A stretch of 64,000 nt of DNA from Triticum aestivum (Eukaryota > Streptophyta > Magnoliopsida > Poales > Poaceae). The stretch lies in NCBI RefSeq assembly GCF_018294505.1, contig NC_057802.1, positions 312,842,209 through 312,906,208 on the forward strand. The letters run 5' to 3'. The translations under genes were made by a program, and so were the position numbers. Below, one piece after another: positions 1 to 10,296 of the stretch. Position 1 is the first letter of the stretch. Each line of letters starts with the position of its first letter. The notes under the pieces are model-generated. The model was not told the origin of the DNA and ran no database searches. It was given only the letters and a program-made list of their open reading frames with translations.

Positions 1-614
1 CGGAGCTCGTCGTGCCAGCCCCTGCCGCAGGCCTCGAGCTTCTTCTTGAAGGTCCTGGTCTTGAGGCCCCTCAGGACCTCTGCGTTGGCGCGTTCGGCCT
101 GACCATTGCTCCTGGGGTGCGCCACCGAAGCGTAGCAAATCTGCGTTCCAAGGTTAGCACAGTATGTTTTGAAGAGGTTACTAGTGAACTGCGAACCGTT
201 GTCGGTGATGATGCGGTTGGGGACCCCGAAGCGGCTCACGATACCCTTGATGAATTTGACCATGGAACCAGCTGGGATGGTGCGGACGGCTTCCACCTCC
301 GCCCACTTGGTGAACTTGTCAATGGCAACGTAGAGGTAGCGATAGCACCCAGGCGCTCGAGGGAACGGGCCCAAGATATCCAGCCCCCAGACCGCGAACG
401 GCCATGTGAATGGGATGGTCTGGAGACCCTGAGCCGGCTGATGGATCTGCTTGGCGTGAAACTGGCAGGCTTCACAGGACTTCACCAGCTCGGCTGTGTC
501 GTTGAGCACCGTGGGCCAGTAGAATCCGCTGCGGAATACCTTGCCGACGAGGGTCCGTGATGACGAGTGGTGCCCGCAGTCCCCACTGTGTATGTCAGTT
601 AGCAACTCCTTCCC
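1..614 (-). pseudogene. Tat1 integrase domain (partial at window edge)
   Basis: Integrase inserts the retrotransposon cDNA into nuclear DNA. Read on the minus strand from the in-frame TAG at 617-615, the sequence stays open to base 1. It begins with the HHCC zinc-binding region (HSGDCGHH ... CEACQ), followed by the catalytic core: WGLDILGPF, then VAIDKFTKWAEVE, then RIITDNGSQF, then HPRSNGQAERAN carrying the DDE glutamate. The C-terminal part is cut by the window start. It is the same frame as RNase H and reverse transcriptase upstream, so this is one polyprotein. The TAG separates it from the second RNase H. Protein-like reading on the plus strand here is only the shadow of this gene. Confidence 0.88.
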
Positions 615-1655
615 CTAGTCTCTGGAAATGCAACGCAGTGAAACATCATTTGGCCGCTTCCTGTATAACTCACCGTCCCGGATGCAGTATGCCGTGGCCT
701 GCCGGGCCACGCGCTCTGCGTCCTCCTCCTTCTCCGGCAGCGTCCCTTGCATCAGGTATTCCTTGAATTCCTTGGTCCAGCATCCCTCCTGGGGCTCGAG
801 CGCCAAGAGTAGGTGTGCTCCCGAAGTCGGGCCACAGGCTGGGGCTCCTGTGGCAGGCGGTTGCGTGAGCTCCTCCCGAGGCTGAGCTATCCTTGAAAGT
901 GGTGGCGTTGCTGACGGCTTGAAGAGCCGCTCGTCGAAGACGCCAGGCTCTTGGGGCTGCCGCTTGGACGCCCTCTTGGCGATGTCGTCAGCTTCCTTGT
1001 TGGTGCCGCGAGGCACGTGCAGCAACTCTAGGCCCAGGAACTGCTTCTCCATCTTGCGCACTTCCGCGAGGTATGCCTCCATGTGCTCGTCCTTCGGCTC
1101 GTATACTTTGTTGGAGAAGTTGACGAGAAGCTGCGAGTCGCCCCTGATGGTGAGGCGCTTCACCCCCAGGGCTGCTGCAGCTTTCAGGCCGGCTATTAGG
1201 CCTTCGTATTCTGCAATGTTGTTGGAGACCTTCTCGCCCTGCTGGAAGCAGAGCTGTACAGTGTAGTAGAGCTTGTCTTGAGTGGGTGAGACGAGTACCG
1301 CTCCAGCCCCCGCGCCCTGGTGCGCGAAGGCGCCATCGAAATACATGACCCAGCCGTCTGGCGCCTCACTCCCCGGCGAGGTGGACCGATCCTCGCCTAC
1401 TTCAAGCGTCGGGGCATCCGTCCATTCCACCACAAAGTCAGCGAGCGCGGCTCCCTTGATGACCCTGGTAGTGCTGAACTCCAACTGGAATGCCTGCAGC
1501 TCGATGTTCCACTCAGCGACCCTTCCAGTGGAGTTGGGGCTCCTGAGCACTCTCTCCAATGGGTAGGCTGAGACGACCTTGATGGGGTGGCCCTGGAAGT
1601 AGTGCCGCAACATGCGCGAGGCCACCAAGAGCGCGAGCAGGAGCTTCTGGGGCAT
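615..1655 (-). pseudogene. Tat1 RNase H end and archaeal-type second RNase H
   Basis: About 346 residues. The first ~60 (QKLLLALLVASRMLRHYFQG) are the end of the usual Ty3 RNase H region. Next comes a linker and then an archaeal-type RNase H starting at YFDGAFAHQGAGAGAV, with the conserved glutamate in NIAEYEGLIAGLKAA, the aspartate in IRGDSQLLV and the final aspartate near NKEADDIAKRA. This duplicated RNase H is known from the Tat lineage (Retand, Ogre, Grande, Cinful relatives). The open stretch is bounded by an in-frame TAA at 1664-1662 and a TAG at 617-615, both in the frame of the neighbouring domains, so the product would be truncated without read-through. It degrades the RNA strand during reverse transcription. 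Confidence 0.87.
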
Positions 1656-1661
1656 GGGATA

Positions 1662-2951
1662 TTATGTTCTCGCGTCCCGCAACACTGTGCTGACGAAATA
1701 CACCGGGTGCTCCACGAGGGCTGGCGCGTTAGTGAGGCTCGTGTCTTGCGGAAGTTGGGCCGTCTCCTGAGGTGGTGGAACTCTCGACGCCTGATCGCTC
1801 GCGGGAATCTCGGCAACGTCGCCCTGCCGAGCTTGGTCTTCTATTGATGCCGCTACGGCTCTTGCTGCGCCTTCCTGATCTTGCGTTATCCCGGCTGGCG
1901 GCGTAGCTTGGCGTGACACGCCCTTGGCTTGGTGCTCTTCCCGAACCGCCACCAGCGCCGCGCTGGCGGAGTACGGGGTGGCGGCAAGATAGAGTACTAG
2001 AGGCTCGAGAGGTCGTGGCGCCACCATCACCGGAGGGCTGGTCAAGTATCTCTTGAGGTCATGAAAAGCTCGGTCGGCCTCCGGGGTCCACTCGAATGGG
2101 CCCTTCTTCTTCATCAGCTTGAAGAAGGGTAGGGCGCGCTCTCCCATCTTGGAGATGAAGCGTCCCAACGCAGTTACCCGACTAGCTAGCTTCTACATAT
2201 CCTTGAGGGTCTGCGGTGGGCTCATGTCCTCAATGGCCTTGATCTTCTCCGGGTTCGCCTCGATCCCCCTGTGGGACACGAGGAATCCCAGCAGCTTGCC
2301 GGAAGGGACACCGAACACGCACTTCTCCGGGTTAAGTCGCAAGTTCACCTGGCGCAGGCTCGCGAAGGTCTCCTCCAGATCTTGGATCAAGGTTCTTGCC
2401 TCCCGAGACTTCACCACAATGTCGTCGACGTAGGCCTCCGTGTTTCTCCCGAGCTGCCGCCCTAAGGCGATGTGCATCAACCGCTGAAAGGTCACGGCCG
2501 CGTTGTGCAGTCCGAAGGGCATGCAGGTGTAGCAGTACACCCCACACGGGGTCAGGAAGGTTGTCTTCTCTACATCTTCTACCGCCATCTTGATTTGGTG
2601 ATACCCTGAGAACGCATCCAGGAAGCACAGCAGGTCGCACTCGGCGGTGGAGTCAACGATTTGGTCAATGCGTGGGAGCGGGAACGGATCTTGGGGCCAG
2701 GCCTTGTTGAGGTTGGTGAAGTCGACGAACATTCGCTCCTTCCCGCCTTTCTTCGGCACTATGACGGGGTTCGCCAGCCATTCGGGGTACCGAACCTCGC
2801 GAATGGCACCCGCTGCCTCCAACTTGCGGGTCTCTTGGACGATGAAGGCCTGCTTCTCCGTGGACTGCCGTCTCGCCCGCTGCTTCACAGGGCGCACATT
2901 GGAGCATACCCTTAAGATGATGAATCACCTCTCTCGGGCCCCCACCAGCTG
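1662..2951 (-). pseudogene. Tat1 reverse transcriptase and RNase H start
   Basis: The reverse transcriptase core is in one frame. It contains the fingers region (YPEWLANPVIVPKKGG, MFVDFTNLNKAWPQDPFPLPRIDQ), CFLDAFSGYHQIKM, MPFGLHNAAVTFQRLM, and the catalytic YVDD at 2432-2421 followed by IVVKS. The connection domain follows, with MGRFISKMGERALPFF and WTPEADRAFHDLK. In-frame stops are a TAG at 2195-2193 and a TAA at 1664-1662. Around 2905-2940 a pair of compensating small indels creates an in-frame TGA in what should read like PREVIEHHL. At the 2193 TAG the related Tat2 copy has glutamine, so CAG to TAG is the likely change. The open part of the ORF has no ATG start; 2897 is a GTG inside the polyprotein. 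Confidence 0.88.
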
Positions 2952-3146
2952 ATTGGGCTCCCATGCGAATATATCCTTGTTTGCGCGCAAGAACTTCACC
3001 AATGCTTCCTCTTGGCTTGGGTCGAGGCCGGCACCTATGGTAAAGGTGGCTCCTGAGGACCCGTCCTCGTTGACCGGCACCTGCTTGGTTTCCGCCTTGT
3101 CTTGGGTGAACAGCTTCTTCTTCTTGGTTAGTGCGGCTCCCTGGGG

Positions 3147-3685
3147 CTAGGAGGTGCCCGCGTGGTCGGGCTGCGCCGCCGCGGCGGTCTTGAGGGCAAG
3201 CTTGAGCGCTGCCAGGGCCTCCTTGGCGTCCCCCTTGATGGTGAGGACGCCCTTGCTTCCAGGCATCTTCATGAGGTTGTAGGCCGGATGGGTTGCTGCC
3301 ATGAATTGGGCCAATGCTGGGTACCCGAGGATGGCGTTGTACGGGAGGCCGATGCGGGCGATGTCGAAGTCGACCAGTTCGGTGCGGTAGTTGTCGCGCG
3401 TGCCAAAGGTGACGGGGAGGCGGATCTGCCCTAGGGAGCGGGCGGTGCCGCCACCAACTCCTGAGAAAGGCTTGCTGAGGCTGAGCCGCTCGAGCGGCAC
3501 GTGAAGAAGGCTGAAGGCCTCCACGAAGAGCAAGTTGAGGCCGGCACCGCCGTCGATGAGGGTCTTGGTGACGGCCACGTTGCAGATGGTGGGCGTGCAG
3601 AGCATCGGAAGCATGCCCGAGCCAGTGGTGGTGACGGGGTGGTCTTCTGAGTTAAAGGTGAGGTCGGCTTCGGGCGCAGCCCAGC
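3147..3685 (-). pseudogene. Tat1 aspartic protease region
   Basis: Minus-strand protease region upstream of reverse transcriptase and in the same frame. It has the active-site motif TLIDGGAGLNLL (the plant Ty3-type D-G-G form), then LPVTFG, then LPYNAILGYPALAQFMA, the usual second half of the fold. Upstream bases 3685-3615 stay open (FNSEDHPVTTTGSGM) and are then cut exactly at the insertion of the gag-only element. The stop at 3149-3147 is a TAG in the linker before FLRANKDIFAW. The enzyme would process the gag-pol polyprotein. It is broken here, since gag no longer adjoins it. Confidence 0.83.
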
Positions 3686-4576
3686 TGATGAGGACATGGC
3701 TACTGCAGTTACACCCATATCCCCTGTTGTTTTACCTCTTGGAACAATTGCTAGAGCTCGCATACGCCAATTAAATTATCAGCTACTTTCGTTTCTTGGT
3801 AATTTTTCTAGTGTTCATGAGAATATGACGCTGCCTAACTTAGATACATTTGTGTTGCTTGCAATTGAAGTGCCTAGCACGGACAAGAAGGATGAACATT
3901 GGAGCATCGTCAAGCACGGAGATGAAGGTGCGTGCCAAGAGAACAAGAACAGAGGTTCAAGTGGAGATTTCCGGACTTTGAAGCCACCATGATGACATAC
4001 AAGAAGATGGACGAAATATACAAGATGGCCTTTCATAAATTTCGTCCATAGCTTATTATTGGTCTTGCGCCACCTTATTTTGGGCCAGGCCCATGTAATC
4101 TATTTTTAGAGTTCATATTGTAGGGGAAATGACTTAGGAGGTGTTTTAGTCCCACCTTGCCTAGGGTGGACGAAATCCCCTCTCTTTTCCCTACAAATAT
4201 AGCCCTTAAGGCATCGTTTAGACTTGGGTTTTATTTAGTTAAAAGTTAGCCATCGCTGCAACTTCGTGTACTTCGTTTGTGTCCAACGACCAGACCAAGA
4301 CCGCTTATGAAACCCCACTTTTCTCAATTCTTCATCCATATTCGCAATATTCAGATTGCTTAATCATATTCTTGTTTGTTCTTCGATTGCTTGCAGGAAT
4401 AGACCTTCGTGGTCAGGTTGATCGTGCTCCGGCGTGGTCAATAACCTCTCGGAGTTGGTTTAGCGATTGCTAAGGCGCAACGTCGTTGCACGTTTGTAGT
4501 CGGATCGTCAAAGTCGACTCCACCAAATCGATAGTTATCATCTCATCGAAAGATCGGGACACTCTCGCCTCTATCA
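3686..4576 (+). repeat. 5' LTR of the gag-only element
   Basis: 891 bases, starting TGATGAGGACATGG and ending CTCTATCA two bases before the PBS. It matches 9576-10296. The start was fixed by comparing both copies: the common sequence begins at TGATGAGG, preceded by CCAGC here and by the purine tract at the other copy. A short ORF in it (3696-3992) is the counterpart of the C-terminal tail of the gag ORF, which runs into the 3' LTR. A weak TATA-like caaatatag lies near 4194. Confidence 0.87.
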
Positions 4577-4578
4577 AG

Positions 4579-4596
4579 TGGTATCAGAGCCAGGTT
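4579..4596 (+). promoter_or_regulatory. Primer binding site (initiator tRNA-Met type)
   Basis: TGGTATCAGAGCCAGGTT starts two bases after the LTR end. TGGTATCAGAGC is the standard plant retrotransposon PBS complementary to the 3' end of initiator methionine tRNA, and it sets the plus-strand orientation of this element. Confidence 0.9.
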
Positions 4597-7500
4597 GCTC
4601 GGTGAGAATTTCCAGTTATCCCTAGATTAGATTTATTTTCTTACCTATTGTCCATGAAAAAAGCCATCAAAAAAATTGTAGATTAGATCATCCGTGTCCC
4701 AGACAGTCTGAGCCTTTCGCTATTATCACTTAGTTTTTGCATTGTTGAATTTTCAGTTGCATCGGGTGTTGAGTTGCTGGTTTTGGTGTCCAGTCTTTTA
4801 GAGTTTCGAGTTCTAGTCACGTTTTCTTCACGCCGCATCCACATACACCATCATCCACCTCACTGTCATATTCCGCTGCCACTGCCACCATCACCATCAT
4901 ATATCCATTGTCGTCGTTCGTCCCATCTTGTTTCATCTTGAAGAAGCCAAGAAATATTTTTTTGGTTGTTTGCCGTACGAGAAAAGGGACAGTGATTTCA
5001 AAAAAAAGAAAACAGATTGGTTACATGAGAAGAAAAATTAGAGAAATAATAAGGAAAGAAAAGCCATAAAGAGAAAAAAGAGTTGATTGTAGATTCGTTT
5101 TTGCTTTGGAGATCTATTTCTTTTCGTGCTAAAATAGGAGGAGAAAAAGGAAGAGGGGCATAGTTGTTGGGATTTGGGACGTGATCCCCTCCCACGTTGG
5201 TTGTGTTATTAAGTTGGAAAGTTGATCGGTGAAAAAGAAGAATAGAAGCGGAAAAACAAAGTCTGCAAGAAGGCAAGTTTGGATCGGCTCATCAAATAAA
5301 AAGGAAGGTGCCGATCTAATTGTTTGTTTGGAAGTTTTCTGTGTAAAAAAATGGAGAGAATCACGTGTGGGCTTTGAGCCAATTTGAGAAATATCTGATC
5401 TCTTGCTTTGCTTGCCAAAAGTACTAGAGTAGTTCGCAAGCTCAAGTTTGGAAAGAAAAAAAAAGGGCAGGTTTTGATCCGAAAAAAAAACCCAGATCGG
5501 TTGCATTTGGAAGTAATCCCACGTGACTTGTTTCCTTTTGGAAGGAGATAAGTATTTAAAAGGAAATCTGCACGTAAATCAAGGAGAGGTGGTTGTTTCC
5601 CCGTTTGGCAAGAGAGTTGTTGTTTCCACGTGGAGTTTTTCTTGGGGAGAGGCAAGAAAGAAAAAAAAAGATTCGGTTGGTGGTTTCCAAGGTCTGGCAC
5701 TTTTCTTGGCGAAAATAAGGGAGAAAAAAAATCAAAGAAGAACAGGAGGACGTGGTGTGCTATACTACTTGGATGAAGTCTTAAAAAAAAATCAGACCGG
5801 ATCTTGGTTTGGTAACGTTGGATCAAGAAAAAAACACTTGAAAGACAAACGTGAAAAAAAAGGAGATCCAAATTTTGGATCGGTTGAAAAGGAAAGAAAT
5901 ATTGACCGGGTGCACAAAAATCTTTTTTTTGGCTGGGAGATTTTGTTGAAGAAAAAAAATAGAGATTAAAAAAGACGTGAAAGAGAGTTTGTTGGAGTGT
6001 TTGGATCTTTCATTCAGTTTTGGCATAGAATAATTTCGGTGCATATCTGATGGGCACTTATCAGCGCCGGTGCGCCGGCCCAAAACTTTTTGCCGGTCCG
6101 ACGCGAGCCATCCGATCTAGAAAGCGCGAACAGTTGGATCAGCTTCGTCTTCCTCCCTTTCCTGACTTTCTTCTCAGTCTTGCGCGCATGGGGAAACAAA
6201 AAAAGACAGGGGCGCCATCGATACCCGTCGGCTCCCCATTGTCGCCGCTCGCCGTCGCTGTTGCCACTCGCCGTTGCCGTCGCCGCTCGCAGGCTGCAGC
6301 ACTTGTGCCTGCTGGAGTGTCCCCGTGCAGCAAATCGCGCTGCTGGATCCAACCAAAAATCGGGGCAAAAAATCGTCGTGCTCACAGCCGCCCAGTGCTG
6401 CAATCCTCCACCCGTCGGAGGTGCCACGGCTGTCACCGCAGTGCTGAGAGGGCAGAGACCATGCGGGGATGCTCCAACGCTGACTACGGCGGGCGACGTG
6501 ATATAGCAGCATCGTTTTTTATGCGACTGGCAGGCGCTTTGCTGGAACCAGCGACACCAATTGCTGGAACTGGCATGTCAGGGAGCTGGAACGGGGAGTA
6601 GCGCGTGGAGCTACAAACCTCATGCGCTCGGAGTTGCAACCGCTCGCAGAAAAAGCTCCTGCCCGCAACCGAAAAAGCTACTATCGGCGGATTGATTTGC
6701 TACAACTGACAATGCTAGATGGCTGTAAAGCGTCGAACAGGAAGCTGTGCAACCCGCTTGCAAAAAAGCTTCTTCCGGCAATGGAGAAAGCTACTACTAG
6801 CGGATTGATTTGCTACAACCGACGGACGCCAGATGGCTGCAAGCGTCGAACAGGAAGCTGCAACCCATCTACAAAAACGCTACTACCGGCAATAGAAAAA
6901 GCTACTACAGGCGGACATTTTTGCTACAATGGGCGACGGTGAAATTTTTGGCCGGCGAAGGTAGACGGCTACAACCGATGACCAGGGAAGATGCGATCCG
7001 CAGCCAAAAATGCTACAACTGGCAAACAGAAAAGCTACAACGCACCGCGAGCTGGGATGGTCACGCGCAAAGCTGCGATGGTCACCATGGCGTTTGGAAC
7101 CATGGTTGCGGCAAACTGCGGCAGTCACCGCGCCGAGCTGGAACAGTGGCTGCGCTTTGCTGCATAAGCGATGACGAGCCGGCGAGCTTCGACGCGGTGT
7201 CTCCGCTCGTCCATGGTCGGGGGTCAGCGGGGGCTCGCTGGCGGCCGCGTTTCGCCGGTGGCAGCACTGGTTCAGGCAAGCTGGAAAAAGGAAAGAACAG
7301 GCATGGCTGCTTGGTGAAGAGATAATGTTGTATAAGAAAAAGTAGATGTGTGGACCTGTGTGAGCGCGGGGTTACGAAACACACGATCTAAACAAATCAT
7401 GCAGCCCGCGCGTGTCCGGCGTAGCGTTTCGGCCGGCGTCCCAGCTGGAAACGTTTACCTTTTTTTTCCTCTTGTGGGACCGAGCCATTGTTTCACGTGA

Positions 7501-8178
7501 GGAAAAAGATCCTTGCACTTTTCCTTGTGGAAAAAAAGAGAGCATTAAGAGGAGGCTTTGCTCCAACGTGAAGAAGGAAACAAGTAAAAAAAAGGAAAGT
7601 GCACAGTGGTTTGTGGGAGTTGGTCCATATACTTTTGCAAGGGAAAGGAGGCGTTCTAGATATTGAGACAAAAAAGAAAAGAAAAGAAGGATATGTGTTG
7701 TTCAGTTTTGGTTCGTTTGGAAAGGTTGAAAAAACAAAGGAAGAGTGCATCAGCTCTTATTTTTCTTTGGCGCTTCAACTTGGTCTGTCTCCGTACGCTC
7801 ATTATTTTCTCTTTGCGTGAATATTCATATGTGTTATAGGCTCGCGTCTCTACTACAGTCTAGCCTAGGACCAGCACTCGACCACTTTAAATGAATTTTC
7901 AGCTTGCATTAATTAACGTGGTTGTAGCATTTTTTTCCACATATATAAAGCCAACCCAGCTCCACATATTTCTACACCGTGTATCCATACGTTCACCTGG
8001 CAATCGTTTTACCCAACTTTTGGAGTTACTTGACACCGCTGGTTGCCGATCACCGCCTGCTGCATGGTAAGAACTGGTAAGACATTGATATTTGCTTTAC
8101 TGTGAGCGTCTTACCACCACATCCTAGTAGTTATAGGAACATCATTTTTGGATTATTTTTTTCTTGTTTCTACTAATC
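4597..8178 (+). other. Long untranslated leader of the gag-only element
   Basis: About 3.6 kb between PBS and gag with no recognisable protein. 4960-5990 is strongly purine-rich on the plus strand (many runs of A with G), which yields long but meaningless ORFs on both strands. 6050-7330 is GC-richer and contains a ~110 bp tandem repeat. Just upstream of gag, CTACTAATCATGACAG (8170-8185) looks like a branch point plus 3' splice site, and GTAAGA at ~8067 could be a donor. A leader intron is therefore possible but unproven. Such leaders normally carry packaging signals. Confidence 0.6.
6650..6942 (+). repeat. Tandem repeat, period about 110 bp, in the leader
   Basis: Three diverged units begin near 6650, 6762 and 6872, each with AAAAAGCTACTA followed by GGCGGATTGATTTGCTACAAC-like sequence, then GATGGCTGCAAGCGTCGAAC and GGAAGCTGCAACCC. 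The third unit is incomplete. More scattered GCTACAAC words continue to about 7045. Confidence 0.75.
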
Positions 8179-9885
8179 ATGACAGGATCTAGAGTCAATT
8201 CATGGGCTTTGTCGATCGCGGGAGACGTGCCACCACCTATGCAAATTCCACAACGATCACGAGAGGTGCATAAACATCCAAATGCACATGATCAGGTTTA
8301 TGTTCCTATACCATCATTTAATGGTCATTTTAGACCTGCTTTATATATTGAATGGGAGTTCGACATAAATAATATATTTGCTTCCCATAATTTTGATGAA
8401 TGTAAAAAAATTAAGGTTGCGGTTGGTTCTTTCACTGGTTATGCTTTAGTTTGGTGGAGTGAATATTGTCGGTTACACCCTCATTATATACCTATTACTT
8501 GGGATGATTTGAAACTTGCCATGCGACATACATTCATACCCGCTTATTATACTCGTGATATGATTAAAAAGTTACAACATTTAAAACAAGGTAGTGACAC
8601 TGTAACGAAATATTATGATGATTTACAAACTACCTTGTTGCATTCCTCTTTAGAAGAAACTGAAGATGATTTTATGGATAGATTTTGGGGAGGATTAAAC
8701 CGTGACATTAAGGAGATACTAATTCATGAACAGTGTTATCCTATGGACCGTTTGTTTCGTCTTGCTTGCAAAGCTGAACAGGAGATAACAAGACGTGTTG
8801 CCCAGAAGACAAACAAGCAGAAGGTGCAAATCCCAAGAGTTGCGACGGTTGTTCCTTCCACCACTACGCCTACTATGACAACAACATCCATTGTTATGAG
8901 CACTACATCACCTCCACCACGTGACCTATCGCCACCTAGAGTGCCTACATCATCTGAGTTAACCAAAATAGGTAATGACAAAGGTATTAATCTTCCACCT
9001 CCACATGAGTATGATGAATGCCTTGTTAATTTAAATGCACCATGCCATGAGCTACCTACTACTTTGATCACACCAGCTATTTTAGAGGACTTTGTTGATG
9101 ATTTGACTTTGCCATGTGTTCAAACAATTTTGAGTGAGCCCATTGAATTAACTATTGATGCGAAAGAACCATGTGACTCAGGGAATAACTCAAATTTGGA
9201 TCAAATACGTTTGAAAATAATTGTGCCAATGTTTAATCATTTTGATATGACCTCTAATCTTGTTGATGGTTCATCAATGTTGGGATGGTTTAATGATAAG
9301 CATTGTCAATCTTTTGATATGAATAAGAGCTTCACTTATATGTGCAAACTGAGTTGCAATATTTTCATGCCTTTGACTTCTTATGATAATATATTGGCTT
9401 TATATTTCATGACTTGTGAAGGGTGCTCTTGTATAACCATGTCACATGTGCCCCAACTGAGATCAGTAAAACTGGATGACATATACATATACAACGTGTA
9501 CACCTTGTCTCTTTTGTTAGCCACATTTCAGACTAAGCAACACCGAGGACGGCTTTGTTTTCAAAAAGCGGAGGATGATGAGGACATGGCTACCGCAGTT
9601 ACACCCATATCCCCTGTTGTTTTACCTCTTGGAATAATTGCTAGAGCTCGCATACGCCAATTAAATTATCAGGTACTTTCGTTTCTTGGTAATTTTTCTA
9701 GTGTTCATGAGAATATGATGCTGCCTAACTTAGATACATTTGTGTTGCTTGAAATTGAAGTGCCTAGCACGGACAAGAAGGATGAACATTGGAGCATCGT
9801 CAAGCGAGCATCGTCAAGCACGAAGATGAAGGTGCGTGCCAAGAGAACAAGAACAGAGGTTCAAGTGGAGATTTCCGGACTTTGA
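8179..9885 (+). CDS. Gag-like protein of the gag-only retrotransposon, fused to a pol-type C-terminal tail
   Basis: 568 residues from the ATG at 8179. The open frame extends to 8164, but only through a non-ATG codon. Residues ~40-200 are a Ty3-type retrotransposon gag domain (VPIPSFNGHFRPALYIEWE ... ALVWWSEYC ... YYDDLQTTLL ... FMDRFWGGLNRDIKEIL). A threonine/proline-rich linker follows. No C-X2-C-X4-H-X4-C zinc knuckle is seen. The last third (LDDIYIYNVYTLSLLLATFQ, then GRLCFQKAEDDEDMATA, then IARARIRQLNYQV) resembles the end of chromovirus polyproteins and runs past the PPT into the 3' LTR. The simplest reading is that a deletion of pol joined gag in frame to the last pol codons. It should form the capsid of virus-like particles. 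The frame is intact; the 13 bp duplication in the 3' LTR changes the last ~30 residues relative to the 5' LTR copy. Confidence 0.8.
   Translation: MTGSRVNSWALSIAGDVPPPMQIPQRSREVHKHPNAHDQVYVPIPSFNGHFRPALYIEWEFDINNIFASHNFDECKKIKVAVGSFTGYALVWWSEYCRLHPHYIPITWDDLKLAMRHTFIPAYYTRDMIKKLQHLKQGSDTVTKYYDDLQTTLLHSSLEETEDDFMDRFWGGLNRDIKEILIHEQCYPMDRLFRLACKAEQEITRRVAQKTNKQKVQIPRVATVVPSTTTPTMTTTSIVMSTTSPPPRDLSPPRVPTSSELTKIGNDKGINLPPPHEYDECLVNLNAPCHELPTTLITPAILEDFVDDLTLPCVQTILSEPIELTIDAKEPCDSGNNSNLDQIRLKIIVPMFNHFDMTSNLVDGSSMLGWFNDKHCQSFDMNKSFTYMCKLSCNIFMPLTSYDNILALYFMTCEGCSCITMSHVPQLRSVKLDDIYIYNVYTLSLLLATFQTKQHRGRLCFQKAEDDEDMATAVTPISPVVLPLGIIARARIRQLNYQVLSFLGNFSSVHENMMLPNLDTFVLLEIEVPSTDKKDEHWSIVKRASSSTKMKVRAKRTRTEVQVEISGL
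9562..9575 (+). promoter_or_regulatory. Polypurine tract of the gag-only element
   Basis: CAAAAAGCGGAGGA lies directly before the 3' LTR start TGATGAGG, where plus-strand DNA synthesis would be primed. Confidence 0.7.
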
Positions 9886-10296
9886 AGCCACCATGATGAC
9901 ATACAAGAAGATGGACGAAATATACAAGATGGCCTTTCATAAATTTCGTCCATAGCTTATTATTGGTGTTGCGCCACCTTATTTTGGGCCAGGCCCATGT
10001 AATCTATTTTTAGAGTCCATATTGTAGGGGAAATGACTTAGGAGGTGTTTTAGTCCCACCTTGCCTAGGGTGGACGAAATCCCCTCTCTTTTCCCTACAC
10101 ATATAGCCCTTAAGGCATCGTTTAGACTTGGGTTTTATTTAGTTAAAAGTTAGCCATCGCTGCAACTTTGTGTACTTCGTTTGTGTCCAACGACCAGACC
10201 AAGACCGCTTATGAAACCCCACTTTTCTCAATTCTTCATCCATATTCGCAATATTCAGATTGCTTAATCATATTCTTGCTTGTTCTTCGATTGCTT
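9576..10296 (+). repeat. 3' LTR of the gag-only element, truncated
   Basis: Matches the 5' LTR from its first base until GATTGCTT at 10296, where the 5' copy continues GCAGGAATAG but this one switches to Tat1 gag sequence (cggagccccc). About 180 bases of LTR are missing. A 13 bp tandem duplication (GAGCATCGTCAAGC region, 9792-9821) is not in the 5' copy. Confidence 0.85.

Larger units (their letters stand above)
3686..10296 (+). mobile_element. Gag-only, non-autonomous Ty3/Gypsy-type LTR retrotransposon inserted in Tat1
   Basis: The element has a 5' LTR (3686-4576), an initiator-tRNA-Met PBS, a ~3.6 kb leader, one gag-type ORF, a PPT and a truncated 3' LTR (9576-10296). It has no protease, reverse transcriptase, RNase H or integrase, so it must have been mobilised by enzymes of another element. 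PBS type and gag style fit the Tekay/Del chromovirus group (inference). The two LTR copies differ by about eleven substitutions over ~710 shared bases by eye, plus a 13 bp tandem duplication in the 3' copy. The last ~180 bases of the 3' LTR are missing and no target duplication is left, so a deletion crossed its right border into the Tat1 gag. Confidence 0.85.

Noticed and set aside
12..560. Plus-strand open frame of 182 codons
   Set aside because: Exact shadow of the Tat1 integrase on the minus strand, which shows all catalytic motifs.
5129..5969. Several open frames of 90-220 codons on both strands
   Set aside because: Lie in an A/G-rich leader with low-complexity lysine, glycine and phenylalanine content; no domain, and contradictory overlapping frames.
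8065..8187. Intron before gag giving a spliced start
   Set aside because: The joined sequence places the new ATG out of the gag frame and no upstream in-frame ATG was found, so the ATG at 8179 was kept.
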